From assembly GCF_003012795.1 (NCBI RefSeq), contig NZ_PXYH01000005.1, forward strand, positions 1 through 64,000: 64,000 nucleotides of DNA. The letters are read 5' to 3'. Under the pieces are notes generated by a model. The model was not told the DNA's origin. It was given only the letters and a program-made list of their open reading frames with translations, and searched no databases. Shown here piece by piece: positions 14,817 through 23,429 of the stretch. Origin of the DNA: Zobellella taiwanensis (GTDB lineage: Bacteria > Pseudomonadota > Gammaproteobacteria > Enterobacterales > Aeromonadaceae). Position 1 is the stretch's first letter. Each line of letters begins with the position of its first letter. The position numbers and the translations under genes are program-made.

Positions 14817-16402
14817 TGGCGGAAGGACTGGGTTCACTGGCCAGCGGGTTCATTTCTGGATTCCAGATGATGGACGGCTACCAGCGCGGCAAGAAGGAAG
14901 ATGCGCGGGCCGACAAGCTGATGGGGTTGCGTGAGCTGGAAAGCCAGCGCGACCACGACTACAAGCAATGGGACATGAAGCACACGGAAGGTAGGGCAAA
15001 GCGAAAGGATTTTGAGAACGATAGAACTCATGATCAGGGGCTGAGGCAATTTGCCGCCGATCAGGATTACCGCAATCGCACGCTTTCCTTGCAAAAGCAG
15101 CAGGAGGCTCGTTTGGCCAGGGCGCAGCAGTTTGAGGTTGAGCAGGTGGAGCGGCAGCGGTTCCAGGAAGAGCACGCGCCACTGTTTTCGGTGATTTATG
15201 AGAAAGCCGCCGCCGGCCAGCCGCTGACGGATGATGAAATGCGAATTGCCACCGATCCCCGCGCCGGCAAGTTCAACATTGGCCTGTACAACAGCGAGGC
15301 ACTGCAGGCCGGGCAAACCGCACTGCGTGAGCTGGACGGCATCATCAAGCAAGGGGCAGCCGGTGAACTGGATGCCATGGAGCCCCGGGCGTTACACCAG
15401 CGCATCAACAGCCCCGAGATCACCAGTGCCATGAAGGTGATCACCAGAGGGGACGCCAGCAAGGTGGAGGGCAAGATCGACCCGACCACCGGCAAGATGA
15501 TCACCAAGGCCGAGTTCAGCGATTTTATGCCGCTGCCGCCGGGGGAGGACGGTGTGCCGCGCTTTGCCATCAACCTGGCGGTCACCTACGATGATGGCAC
15601 CACCGAGCGCAAGCCGGTCACCGAAGGCCGCAGCCCTGACCAGAAGGACCCCATCAAGCACTTCACTATTCCCACGCTGGGCAACTACCTGGGGCAGCAT
15701 ACCTACCTGAGCCAGGCGGTAGTGAATAGTGGTATTCAGGAGAAGCTGGGCTTCACCGAAGGGCCGGACCACAAAGGCTACAAAGGCGCCGCCAAGGATT
15801 ACCTGCTGGAGTCGGAAAAGGCGATCACCAGATTGATCGGCTCCCGTGAATATCAGGAGATGTCATCGGAGCAGCAGGAAGCCGCGTTGACGCAGGCGAC
15901 CGGCCGGCGCGACGAAGCGCTGGGCAGCATACAGACGCTCTACGGTGTGGGCGGCAAAGGTGGTGAGCAGGGTGATCCGCTGACGGCGTGGGCAGGAAAA
16001 GACCCTGGCCGCCAGCAGTTCCTGCAGGCGCTGGCTGAGCGCGGTGAGCTGAAGGCGCTGGCTGATGACCCTGAGTTGATCGATATGGCTTACCAGCGAA
16101 TGCAACTACAGGCGCAAGAGCAGCAGCAAAACGCCGTGGCCGCCGGTATCGAGGAAAGGATTGCCGGCAAGGGCGGGCAGCAGAAGCAAGGCTGGACCGG
16201 AGCAACCCCATCACTGGGCTCGGCGCCCAGCCTGAGGGAAGCCATGGACATTCCTCCCGGTGATGTGCGGACCACGGAAAAGGAGTTTATCAACGCAGTA
16301 GCCCGTCCGTACCTCAACAATGCCACCCCCGGCAACCAGCCGGCGGCTCAAGGGCGGTTAGCGGACGCTTGGCGTAACGCTTACCCCTCGATCAACCGCT
16401 GA
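14816..16402 (+). CDS. Large phage-like internal virion (ejection-type) protein
   Basis: A 528-residue protein whose start ATG overlaps the upstream stop and is preceded by AGGAGGG. It begins with a Gly/Ser-rich MAEGLGSLASGFISGFQMMDGYQ segment, followed by a long charged coiled-coil region (about 25-130), then helical repeats rich in Gln/Ala (LTQATGRRDEALGSIQTLY; QAQEQQQNAVAAGIEERIAG). Size, coiled coil and partner with a glycine-zipper protein recall the DNA-ejection proteins of short-tailed phages. No capsid, portal or terminase accompanies it. Function is inferred from architecture only. Confidence 0.5.
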   Translation: MAEGLGSLASGFISGFQMMDGYQRGKKEDARADKLMGLRELESQRDHDYKQWDMKHTEGRAKRKDFENDRTHDQGLRQFAADQDYRNRTLSLQKQQEARLARAQQFEVEQVERQRFQEEHAPLFSVIYEKAAAGQPLTDDEMRIATDPRAGKFNIGLYNSEALQAGQTALRELDGIIKQGAAGELDAMEPRALHQRINSPEITSAMKVITRGDASKVEGKIDPTTGKMITKAEFSDFMPLPPGEDGVPRFAINLAVTYDDGTTERKPVTEGRSPDQKDPIKHFTIPTLGNYLGQHTYLSQAVVNSGIQEKLGFTEGPDHKGYKGAAKDYLLESEKAITRLIGSREYQEMSSEQQEAALTQATGRRDEALGSIQTLYGVGGKGGEQGDPLTAWAGKDPGRQQFLQALAERGELKALADDPELIDMAYQRMQLQAQEQQQNAVAAGIEERIAGKGGQQKQGWTGATPSLGSAPSLREAMDIPPGDVRTTEKEFINAVARPYLNNATPGNQPAAQGRLADAWRNAYPSINR

Positions 16403-16444
16403 CGAAGTAGGCGGCCAGCGCGGCCGCCCACTACTGCCTGGCGG

Positions 16445-16810
16445 TCACGGTTGATATCGGCATGGCTGAATATAAATAGTGTCACCCTGGGAGGTGCTGA
16501 GCTTGGAAGGTAATTTGTTATGTAGGCGGCACAGATCCTTTTTGGTGCTGATGCCCGCAACAACAAAGCTATCTTGTACCCATTCGCCATCCTTGAGGTA
16601 TCGAATGGATATTTTTCTTCCGGACGCAACTCGACGAGGTATCTCCACGTCATAATATTTACCGGAAGAGAAAATTAGGTAATTGGTTACAACTTCCATC
16701 CTTCCATGCCCCGGTGTAGACGCTGAGCTCGCCCATTCATCTGCGTTGCCTATACTCGAGTAGGCCCCCGCCAATCCCACCGCCAAAAGTCCATACATCA
16801 ATATTTTCAT
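16445..16810 (-). CDS. Secreted hypothetical protein (element cargo)
   Basis: The only gene of the element on the minus strand. A 121-residue protein with a signal peptide (MKILMYGLLAVGLAGAYSSIGNADE, cleavage near NAD) and a small predicted beta-rich domain holding Cys in KKDLCRLHNKL and YIQPCRYQP, which may form a disulphide. The ATG at 16810 has GGGA 7 nt upstream; another ATG lies at 16816. GC is clearly lower than in the neighbours, suggesting independent acquisition. Family not recognised; a cargo gene acting in the periplasm or outside is likely. Confidence 0.6.
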   Translation of the reverse strand: MKILMYGLLAVGLAGAYSSIGNADEWASSASTPGHGRMEVVTNYLIFSSGKYYDVEIPRRVASGRKISIRYLKDGEWVQDSFVVAGISTKKDLCRLHNKLPSKLSTSQGDTIYIQPCRYQP

Positions 16811-16816
16811 TGTCAT

Positions 16817-17195
16817 ATCCCATCATCTCAACAGACCAACTCAGTCCCTGTGCTTGCCATCTGAGTTTATCGCCAGAGCGGCAGAGAACAAGCAAGAACC
16901 GGAGTTAAAGAAGGCCAGGTCTACCTATCTGCAACGGTGTGGCGGCGCCACCATGGTCAAGAGTAGAGATGCTGGCCAGCGAGCGCCAGCGCCGAATAGG
17001 GCGCCGATTTGAGAAGCAGGTAGGGCAAGGGCTCAAGCAGGGGGCGGACACTTTGGGCGCCGATTTGTGGGCCCGCTGGCGCTGGTGATCAGAGGGCGAT
17101 AAAGGGGGGCTGAAAGCGGGATGGGGCGTGGCAGGCTATACACTGCAGATAGGACACTTTGTGTCGTGCGCTACATGGTGCGCTACATTAGCAGA
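16817..17195. other. Right-end non-coding region of the element
   Basis: About 380 bp without a gene. GCGCCGATTTG occurs twice (about 17000 and 17056), GCGAGCGCCAGCGCC is echoed in inverse by GCTGGCGCTGG, and GACACTTTGTGTC is a 13-bp palindrome at 17153-17165. It ends with the tandem arm-type repeat at 17167-17188. These are likely integrase/AlpA sites of the right arm. Confidence 0.5.
17167..17188. repeat. Integrase arm-type repeat, right end
   Basis: Two TGCGCTACAT units separated by GG, identical in layout to the pair at 4503-4523 near the left end. Same orientation in the element. Probably bound by the integrase N-terminal domain. Confidence 0.7.
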
Positions 17196-17227
17196 AAAGG
17201 CGCTCACCGTTTAGGTAAAGCGCCTTT
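17196..17227. terminator. Terminator of dusB-fis, supplied by the element end
   Basis: AAAGGCGCT (17196-17204) pairs with AGCGCCTTT (17219-17227), with inner bases TCACC/GGTAAA extending the stem. On the minus strand it follows the fis stop and ends in T-rich sequence. It lies inside the right att core and so came with the element; see the finding on its resemblance to 4288-4343. Confidence 0.7.
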
Positions 17228-17251
17228 GCTATCAATAACTTGTAGTCAAGC

Positions 17252-17270
17252 TATCAGTTCATGCCATATT
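17252..17270. repeat. Right attachment core (attR)
   Basis: TATCAGTTCATGCCATATT, identical to 4344-4362. The fis stop codon (TCA at 17254-17256 on this strand) lies within it, so insertion leaves the Fis protein unchanged. Confidence 0.9.
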
Positions 17271-17553
17271 TCTTGAGCTTCTTGCGCAGGGTACCGCGGT
17301 TGATGCCCATCATGTTGGCGGCGCGGGTCTGGTTGCCGCGGGTGTACTGCATGATCACGTCCAGCATGGGGGCTTCGACTTCGGCGAGGACCAACTCGTA
17401 CAGCTCGGTGACTTCCTGGCCGTTGAGCTGGGACAGGTAGTTGCGCAGGGCCTGCTCCACCGAGTTGCGCAGCGGGCGCTGGGTCGGCTGCTCGGAGGTC
17501 GGGGATTTGGTAGTAGTAACCAGTGCTTCGGAAGTCGGAGTTTGTTCGAACAT
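17254..17553 (-). CDS. fis: Nucleoid-associated DNA-binding protein Fis
   Basis: A 99-residue Fis, near the usual 98. The C-terminal factor-for-inversion domain is intact: [59 protein letters not shown], ending in the helix-turn-helix. Fis bends DNA and controls rRNA, tRNA and growth-phase genes and aids site-specific recombination. It follows dusB by 25 bp in the classic dusB-fis operon. The 3' end of the gene is the attachment site of the 12.9-kb element, which preserves the coding sequence. Confidence 0.98.
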   Translation of the reverse strand: MFEQTPTSEALVTTTKSPTSEQPTQRPLRNSVEQALRNYLSQLNGQEVTELYELVLAEVEAPMLDVIMQYTRGNQTRAANMMGINRGTLRKKLKKYGMN

Positions 17554-17578
17554 ATTCAGTCTGCTCTTCTTTTGTTCG

Positions 17579-18544
17579 TTAAGCTATATTCGCGAAATAC
17601 TGCTCCAGGGCGTCGAGCTGTTGCCCGGCGTCCTCGAGAGCGTTGAAATCACTGCGAAAGTCACGGCCCGCGTCACTTTCCTGCAGGTACCAACCCACAT
17701 GTTTCCGGGCGATCCGTGCGCCCATTACCTCACCGTAAAACTCGTGCAGTGCGGCAACATGTTCCCGGATCATGGCCCGCTCCTGGTCCCTGGGGAGCGG
17801 TGCGGGTAGGGTGCCCTGCTCGAGAAAGTGGCGGATTTCTCTGAAAATCCATGGCCGTCCCTGGGCAGCCCGACCGATCATCACGGCGTCGGCGCCGGTG
17901 TAATCCAGTACAAAACGCGCCTTTTGCGGACTGTTTATATCTCCGTTGGCGATAACGGGGATGGAGACGGCCTGTTTTATTGCCCTGATGGTATCGTATT
18001 CCGCCTCGCCCCTGTACATGCAGGCGCGGGTACGGCCGTGCACGGCCAGGGCCCGGATACCGCAGTGTTCGGCGATGCGGGCAATCTGCACGCCGTTGCG
18101 GTGTTCCGGATCCCAGCCGGTACGGATCTTCAGGGTGACCGGCACCGCTACCGCTTCGACCACGGCACTGACGATAGCCTCGACCAGTTCCGGGTATTGC
18201 AGCAAAGCGGAGCCCGCCATCTTCTTGTTGACCTTCTTTGCCGGGCAGCCCATGTTGATGTCGATAATCTGTGCGCCCTGGTCCACATTGAACCGGGCCG
18301 CATCGGCCATCAGCGCCGGATCTGCCCCTGCAATCTGGACGGACCGGATGCCGGTTTCTCCTTCATGGTCCATGCGTCGGCGTGACTTGTCGGAGTCCCG
18401 CAGCCTGGGGTTGGAGGACATCATTTCCGACACCGCCATACCGGCGCCCATGCGCAGGCACAGGGTCCGGAAGGGTCGGTCGGTTACCCCCGCCATGGGT
18501 GCCACCAGCAAGGGAGCAGGCAACGTATAAGGACCAATATCCAT
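17579..18544 (-). CDS. dusB: tRNA-dihydrouridine synthase B
   Basis: A 321-residue FMN enzyme reducing uridine to dihydrouridine in the tRNA D-loop. Family signatures are visible: [11 protein letters not shown] near the start, [19 protein letters not shown] with the catalytic Cys, [30 protein letters not shown], and [11 protein letters not shown] ... [18 protein letters not shown]. Length is normal. It is the first gene of the dusB-fis operon; translation of dusB is known in enterics to help fis expression. Confidence 0.97.
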   Translation of the reverse strand: MDIGPYTLPAPLLVAPMAGVTDRPFRTLCLRMGAGMAVSEMMSSNPRLRDSDKSRRRMDHEGETGIRSVQIAGADPALMADAARFNVDQGAQIIDINMGCPAKKVNKKMAGSALLQYPELVEAIVSAVVEAVAVPVTLKIRTGWDPEHRNGVQIARIAEHCGIRALAVHGRTRACMYRGEAEYDTIRAIKQAVSIPVIANGDINSPQKARFVLDYTGADAVMIGRAAQGRPWIFREIRHFLEQGTLPAPLPRDQERAMIREHVAALHEFYGEVMGARIARKHVGWYLQESDAGRDFRSDFNALEDAGQQLDALEQYFANIA

Positions 18545-18670
18545 GAGAGTACGGCTATCTCGGCTCAGGGTCGCGTATCTTACGCATTTTTATGGGTGCT
18601 GAAAAGGTCACAAATTAACCGGCGCGCAAATTTTTATAAGTCAAGGGGCGGGGAGCCAAAGTGCGCAAAA

Positions 18671-18702
18671 AAGCGGCCTCCGGCCGGGGCTCCGGCCGGA
18701 AA
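18671..18702 (-). terminator. Terminator of prmA
   Basis: Read on the minus strand, CCGGCC and GGCCGG arms around the GGAGCCCC region lead into CCGCTTTTTTG. It lies just after the prmA stop. Confidence 0.7.
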
Positions 18703-18709
18703 ACAGGAC

Positions 18710-19588
18710 TCAGTTGCGGCGGATACCGTCGAGCCGGGCCCATTCTTCGCGGATGACCGGCGGCTGCATATCGAACCAGCGGCCATAGACCTCGTTGAGG
18801 GCCTCGGCCTGGCTTTCGAGGATGCCCGACAGCGCCAGCCGGCCACCCGGGCGGACCAGCTGGCTTATTTGGGGAGACAGCTCACGCAGCGGCCCGGCCA
18901 GGATATTGGCCACCACCACGTCGGCCTGCAGGCCGGCGGGTTGTTCCTGGGGCAGGTAGACGCGCAGCCGCTCTGCCACGCCGTTGCGCCCGGCATTGTC
19001 GCGGCTGGCCTGCAGTGCCTGGGGATCGATATCGATGCCGATCACTTCCCTGGCGCCGAGCTTGAGTGCCGCCAGCCCGAGGATACCCGAGCCGCAGCCG
19101 AAGTCGATCACGGTTTTGCCTTCCAGCGTCTGGCCGTCCAGCCATTCCAGGCACAGCGCCGTGGTGGGGTGGGTGCCGGTGCCGAAAGCCAGGCCCGGAT
19201 CCAGCATCACGTTCACCGCGTCGGGATCGGGCACGTCGCGCCAGCTCGGGCAAATCCACAACCGCCGGCCAAAACGCATGGGATGGAAGCTGTCCATCCA
19301 CTCCCGTACCCAATCCTTGTCTTCCAGCTGCTCCACCTTGTACACCAGATCCTTGCGGTAGAACTGGCGCATAAAGTCGATCACCGGCGCCGGATCGGTT
19401 TCGGCGTCGAACAGGCCGATCACCACGGTGTCGTCCCACAGCAGGGTTTCGCCGGGCAGGGGCTCGAACACCGGCTTGTCTTCGGCATCCATGTAGGTCA
19501 CTGCCTGGGCGCCGCGACCCATCAGCATATTGCTGACCTTGTCGGCGGTCTTTTCGGTGGCGTTGATGCGAATTTGTATCCAGGGCAT
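18710..19588 (-). CDS. prmA: Ribosomal protein L11 methyltransferase
   Basis: A 292-residue SAM-dependent enzyme that trimethylates ribosomal protein L11. An N-terminal substrate-recognition domain ([22 protein letters not shown]) is followed by the linker [11 protein letters not shown]-like [17 protein letters not shown], motif [19 protein letters not shown], the acidic GIDIDPQA, and ANILAGPL, which carries the NPP-type loop of this family. Length is standard. It stands as a single gene with its own terminator between dusB-fis and panF. Confidence 0.97.
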   Translation of the reverse strand: MPWIQIRINATEKTADKVSNMLMGRGAQAVTYMDAEDKPVFEPLPGETLLWDDTVVIGLFDAETDPAPVIDFMRQFYRKDLVYKVEQLEDKDWVREWMDSFHPMRFGRRLWICPSWRDVPDPDAVNVMLDPGLAFGTGTHPTTALCLEWLDGQTLEGKTVIDFGCGSGILGLAALKLGAREVIGIDIDPQALQASRDNAGRNGVAERLRVYLPQEQPAGLQADVVVANILAGPLRELSPQISQLVRPGGRLALSGILESQAEALNEVYGRWFDMQPPVIREEWARLDGIRRN

Positions 19589-19691
19589 GGCGTTGTTTCA
19601 TAAAGCTGTAAAACGCCGATTCTAGCATTGGGCCGGCTCGCTGTCCTGCCGGCGGGCGAACCTTACCATTGTGAATCGGGCTGTGGATTCG

Positions 19692-19720
19692 GCCCCGGCC
19701 TGCCGGCCGGGGCGTTTTTT
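19692..19720. terminator. Strong hairpin at the 3' end of panF
   Basis: GCCCCGGCC (19692-19700) and GGCCGGGGC (19705-19713) form a perfect stem, followed on the plus strand by G and eight Ts. The T-run serves the plus strand, yet panF ends at 19721 on the minus strand; for panF it would act as a stem preceded by As, so efficiency on that strand is unclear. Confidence 0.55.
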
Positions 19721-21175
19721 TTATGGCCGGCCGAACAGGGCGCGTACCTCGGCGGTGGGCGGCGCGGTCAGCAGCGAGGCCAGCACATAGGCCAGGCCGG
19801 AGGCTGCCAGGCTGGGCACTATGGCATGCAGGCCCAGGGGCTTGACGCCAAAGTGCAGCAGCAGGCTGTAGCTGACCGCCCCGGTCAGCATGGAGGCCAG
19901 GGCCCCGGCGCTGTTGCCGCGCCACCAGTAGAGGCCCAGCACCAGCGGCCAGAAAAAGATGGCCTGCAGGGCGCCGAAGGCCATCAGGTTGAGCCAGATG
20001 ATCATGTCCGGCGGGCTCAGGGCCGCCGCCAGAACGATCAGTCCCAGCACCAGAGTGACCAGCTTGCTGCCCCGGCGAATGGCGGCCGGGGTGGGCGGAG
20101 TCTTGCACAGGTGATTGAGGTAGAGATCCTTGACCAGGGTGGCCGAGGCCTGGATTAACTGGGAATCGATGGTCGACATGATGGCGGCCATGGGCCCGGC
20201 CAGGAAGAGGCCGGCCAGCAGCGGCGGCAGTACCGTCAGCATCAGGGTGGGCATCACCTTGTCGGGCACCGTGAGGTCGGGCACCAGAACCCGGCCCAGG
20301 GCCCCGGCGAAATGCATGCCGAACATCAGCACGGCGCCCACCAGGGTACCGATGACAATGCCCCTGTGCATGGCGGTGCTGTCTTTATAGGCCAGGCAAC
20401 GCACCGCCGAATGGGGCAGGCCGATGGCTCCGAAACACACCAGCACCCAGAACGACAGCATAAAGCTGACGCCCAGGGCGCCGTCCGGCCCGCGCGGGCT
20501 GACCAGGTCGGGATCGATGGCCGCCAGCTCGGCGAACAGGGCCGCCGCCCCACCGCCGGCGTGCAGCACCCCGGCCAGCAGCACCAGGGTGCCGAGCAGC
20601 ATCAGCACGCCCTGCACCGCATCGGTCACCACCACGGCGCGAAAGCCGCCGACCAGGGTATACAACAGCACCGAGCCGGCAAACAGCATCAGTCCGCCCT
20701 GGTAGGGCAGGCCGGTCACGGTTTCCAGCAGCCGGGCCCCGCCGATAAACTGCACCACCATGGTGGCGACGAAGGCGGCAAGCAGGCCAAGGCCGGCCAG
20801 CAGCACCACCAGCGGGCTCTGGTAGCGGGCCTGCAGCATGTCGTTGATGGTGAGTGCCTCCACCCGGCGGGCAATGTGGGCGAACTGTTTGCCCAGCACG
20901 CCCAGGGTCAGCCAGACGGTGGGCACCTGGATCATCGCCAGCAAGACCCAGCCCAGCCCCATGCGGTAGGCGGCGCCGGGGCCACCGATAAAGGAGGACG
21001 CGGAGGCGTAGGTGGCCACCATGGTCATGGCCAGCACAAAGCCGCCCATGGAGCGGTTGCCGAGGAAATAGTCCTGCACAAAGTGGGCTCCGGGCGGGCG
21101 GCGCCCGAGCCAGACGCCGAGGCCCAGCATGGCTGCCAGGTACAGCAGCAAAGGGACGATCAGCTCAGGGTTCAT
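19721..21175 (-). CDS. panF: Sodium/pantothenate symporter
   Basis: A 484-residue SSS-family transporter with about 13 membrane segments. Typical features are YFLGNRSMGGFVLAMTMVATYASASSFIGGPGAAYRMGLGWVLLAMIQ near the start (sodium-site segment), GGFRAVVVTDAVQGVLML, and GPMAAIMSTIDSQLIQASATLVKDLY. It imports pantothenate with Na+ for CoA synthesis. The ATG at 21175, with GGGGGAA just upstream, lies inside the end of yhdT, so the two are coupled; an upstream in-frame start would add only an unrelated tail. Confidence 0.93.
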   Translation of the reverse strand: MNPELIVPLLLYLAAMLGLGVWLGRRPPGAHFVQDYFLGNRSMGGFVLAMTMVATYASASSFIGGPGAAYRMGLGWVLLAMIQVPTVWLTLGVLGKQFAHIARRVEALTINDMLQARYQSPLVVLLAGLGLLAAFVATMVVQFIGGARLLETVTGLPYQGGLMLFAGSVLLYTLVGGFRAVVVTDAVQGVLMLLGTLVLLAGVLHAGGGAAALFAELAAIDPDLVSPRGPDGALGVSFMLSFWVLVCFGAIGLPHSAVRCLAYKDSTAMHRGIVIGTLVGAVLMFGMHFAGALGRVLVPDLTVPDKVMPTLMLTVLPPLLAGLFLAGPMAAIMSTIDSQLIQASATLVKDLYLNHLCKTPPTPAAIRRGSKLVTLVLGLIVLAAALSPPDMIIWLNLMAFGALQAIFFWPLVLGLYWWRGNSAGALASMLTGAVSYSLLLHFGVKPLGLHAIVPSLAASGLAYVLASLLTAPPTAEVRALFGRP

Positions 21176-21407
21176 GTTGTTCCCCCAGGCTGACGGCCCT
21201 GAAGCCATAGCGCACCATCAGCAGGCACAGCAGGGTGAACAGCAGTGGGTTGAACAGGCAACTGAGCATAAACCACAGCGGCCAGCCGGCCAGGCTCAGG
21301 TCCGGCGGTACCAGGTAAGCGGTGGCGGCCCAGCCGGCCAGATACAGCAGCGCCAGCAGCACGCTGAACAGGGCTTCCCGGCGGGCGACGGATACAATGG
21401 GATTCAT
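21165..21407 (-). CDS. yhdT: YhdT family small membrane protein (DUF997)
   Basis: An 80-residue protein with two membrane segments (LFSVLLALLYLAGWAATAYLV and WFMLSCLFNPLLFTLLCLLMV). YhdT always pairs with panF in enterics; its function is unknown, possibly helping the symporter. The ATG at 21407 follows AAGGAGCCC-type purines; the frame is open to 21461 but the added residues do not match the family. Its 3' end overlaps panF by 11 bp. Confidence 0.88.
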   Translation of the reverse strand: MNPIVSVARREALFSVLLALLYLAGWAATAYLVPPDLSLAGWPLWFMLSCLFNPLLFTLLCLLMVRYGFRAVSLGEQHEP

Positions 21408-21513
21408 GACAAGGGCTCCTTCAGGGGCGCGCAGCATACCAGTGTGGGAATGGGGGAACAATCAGGAGGCCGGAAAGCGAAGGCGGGGGCCAGGTCGCTC
21501 CTGCGCGGCAAAT

Positions 21514-21541
21514 GGCGGGCAGGTTGCCCGCGCTCCAAAGA
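21514..21541. repeat. 28-bp dispersed hairpin repeat, copy 1
   Basis: This 28-bp sequence, from GGCGGGCAGGTTGCCCGC to CTCCAAAGA, is identical to 59841-59868. GCGGGCA/TGCCCGC form a hairpin with loop GGT. In both places it lies just after the stop of a minus-strand gene, so it may act as a 3' stabiliser or terminator. Confidence 0.8.
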
Positions 21542-21582
21542 CGGTGTGGTTCAGGGGGAGCGCAGGCGGCTCGTGTGCGGGC

Positions 21583-21948
21583 TTATCCCTGGTATGCCTC
21601 GCCGGCGGCGGCCACAAAGGCAATTTCCACCAGGTAGTCGGGGCTGGCCAGCTCCGCTTTGACGCAGGCCCGGCTCGGCGCCGTGCCGGGCGCGAACCAG
21701 GCGTCCCAGATCTCGTTGAAGGCGGCCAGGTTGGCAAAGTCGGTCAGGTAGATGGTGGCGGACAGCAGCCGGGTCTTGTCGCTGCCGATCCTGGCCAGGG
21801 CCTGTTCGGCCTGGGCCAGCACCTGGGCGGCCTGGCCACGGATATCGGCGCCGAGGTCGCCTTCCGGTACTTCGACGAAATGGGCGATGCCGTTGAACAC
21901 GGTGATGTCGGACCAGCGCTGGGCAGGGTTGATGCGGTGGATGTTCAT
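21583..21948 (-). CDS. RidA (YjgF/YER057c/UK114) family protein
   Basis: A 121-residue RidA-fold protein, trimeric in relatives. It contains GQAAQVLAQAEQALARIGSDKTRLLSATIYLTDFANLAAFNEIWDAWFAPGTAPSRACVKAELASPDYLVEIAFVAA. The Arg of PSRACVKAEL, which binds the substrate carboxylate, and the final Glu are present, so deaminase activity on 2-aminoacrylate-like imines is plausible. It differs from canonical RidA at the N-terminus (MNIHRINPAQRWSDITVFNG), nearer to the YoaB/YjgH-type subfamily. It is a single gene with its own short upstream region. Confidence 0.85.
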   Translation of the reverse strand: MNIHRINPAQRWSDITVFNGIAHFVEVPEGDLGADIRGQAAQVLAQAEQALARIGSDKTRLLSATIYLTDFANLAAFNEIWDAWFAPGTAPSRACVKAELASPDYLVEIAFVAAAGEAYQG

Positions 21949-22079
21949 ATTGTGACTCTCTCAGGTGGGCATTGGCCGGGTATTCTAGCGGCAAAGCCGG
22001 AGCCGGGAAAAGCCGCGCGGGCCTGGCAAAACAGCAACGGCGCCTTGCGGCGCCGTTGACGGAGGGGAAGCCGGCTGGC

Positions 22080-23420
22080 TTACAGGCCCAGTTTTTTCTC
22101 GAGATAGTGGATGTTGGTTCCGCCGTTGCGGAAGTTTTCATCGCTCATGATCTCTTTATGCAGCGGGATATTGGTCTTGATGCCTTCGATCACCAGCTCG
22201 TTGAGGGCATGCTTCATGCGGGCGATGGCGATGTCGCGGTTTTCGCCGTAGCAGATAAGCTTGCCGATCATGGAGTCGTAGTAGGGCGGTACCCGGTATC
22301 CGGCATAAATATGCGAATCCCAGCGTACGCCCAGGCCGCCCGGCGAGTGGAAGCGGGTGATCTCGCCCGGGCTGGGGATAAAGGTCTGCGGGTCTTCGGC
22401 GTTGATCCGGCACTCGATGGCATGGCCGCGCACCACCACCTGCTCCTGGGTGATGGACAGGGGCTGGCCGGCGGCGACGCGCAGCTGTTCCTTGATCAGA
22501 TCCACGCCGGTGATCATCTCGGTCACCGGGTGCTCTACCTGGATACGGGTGTTCATTTCGATGAAATAGAACTCGCCGTTCTCGTAGAGGAACTCGAAGG
22601 TGCCGGCACCGCGGTAGCCGATGTCGACACAGGCCTTGCAGCAGCGCTCGCCGATGAACTTGCGCATCTCGGCGGTAATGCCCGGGGCCGGGGCCTCTTC
22701 CACCACCTTCTGGTGGCGGCGCTGCATGGAGCAGTCGCGCTCGGCCAGGTGGATGGCGTTGCCCTGGCCGTCGGCCAGTACCTGGATTTCAATATGACGC
22801 GGGTTTTCCAGGAATTTCTCCATGTACACCATGTCGTTGCCGAAGGCGGATCCGGCCTCGGCCTTGGTCATGGCGATGGCTTTTTCCAGTTCGTTTTCGG
22901 CGCGCACCACCCGCATGCCACGGCCGCCGCCGCCGCCGGCGGCCTTGATGATCACCGGATAGCCGATGCGTTTGGCAATGGCGGCATTTTTCTTGGCGTC
23001 GCTGCCGATGGGGCCGTCGGAGCCCGGCACACAGGGCACACCGGCCTTTTTCATGGCTTCGATGGCGGACACCTTGTCACCCATCAGGCGGATGGTATCG
23101 GCACGCGGGCCAATGAAGATAAAACCGGATTTTTCCACCTGGTCGGCGAAGTCGGCGTTTTCCGCCAGGAAGCCGTAACCGGGATGGATGGCCACGGCAT
23201 CGGTGACCTCGGCGGCGGCGATGATGGAGGGCACATTCAGGTACGACTGGCTGGCCTGGTTGCCACCGATACAGATGGATTCGTCGGCCAGCAGCACGTG
23301 CTTGAGTTCACGGTCGGCGGTGGAATGCACCGCCACCGTCTTGATCCCGAGCTCCTTGCAGGCGCGCAGGATGCGAAGGGCGATTTCACCGCGGTTGGCG
23401 ATGACTACTTTATCGAGCAT
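22080..23420 (-). CDS. accC: Acetyl-CoA carboxylase, biotin carboxylase subunit
   Basis: A 446-residue ATP-grasp enzyme carboxylating the biotin of AccB. It contains [23 protein letters not shown], the flexible ATP lid [49 protein letters not shown] with the catalytic Glu/Arg, and [13 protein letters not shown]. Length matches the family. It follows accB by 9 bp in the conserved aroQ-accB-accC operon and supports the first step of fatty acid synthesis. Confidence 0.98.
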   Translation of the reverse strand: MLDKVVIANRGEIALRILRACKELGIKTVAVHSTADRELKHVLLADESICIGGNQASQSYLNVPSIIAAAEVTDAVAIHPGYGFLAENADFADQVEKSGFIFIGPRADTIRLMGDKVSAIEAMKKAGVPCVPGSDGPIGSDAKKNAAIAKRIGYPVIIKAAGGGGGRGMRVVRAENELEKAIAMTKAEAGSAFGNDMVYMEKFLENPRHIEIQVLADGQGNAIHLAERDCSMQRRHQKVVEEAPAPGITAEMRKFIGERCCKACVDIGYRGAGTFEFLYENGEFYFIEMNTRIQVEHPVTEMITGVDLIKEQLRVAAGQPLSITQEQVVVRGHAIECRINAEDPQTFIPSPGEITRFHSPGGLGVRWDSHIYAGYRVPPYYDSMIGKLICYGENRDIAIARMKHALNELVIEGIKTNIPLHKEIMSDENFRNGGTNIHYLEKKLGL

Positions 23421-23429
23421 GGGAATTCC

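Larger units (their letters stand above)
4344..17270. mobile_element. Integrated satellite-like element in the 3' end of fis (12.9 kb)
   Basis: The element is bounded by a 19-bp perfect direct repeat that at the right end covers the last codons and stop of fis. Inside, all but one gene run rightwards: integrase, a DUF-type protein, AlpA, a candidate antisense-RNA immunity region, four small unknown genes, a primase-like replication protein, a toxin-antitoxin pair, an HTH protein, a palindrome/iteron tract, three small phage-like genes, then a secreted protein on the opposite strand. Integrase plus AlpA plus primase is the core of P4-like and Gram-negative PICI satellites. No capsid, portal, terminase or tail genes are present, and no conjugation genes, so it is probably not an autonomous phage or ICE. 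Confidence 0.9.

Noticed and set aside
4344-17270. Complete prophage or ICE
   Set aside because: No capsid, portal, terminase large subunit, tail, lysis, relaxase or type IV secretion genes were recognised.
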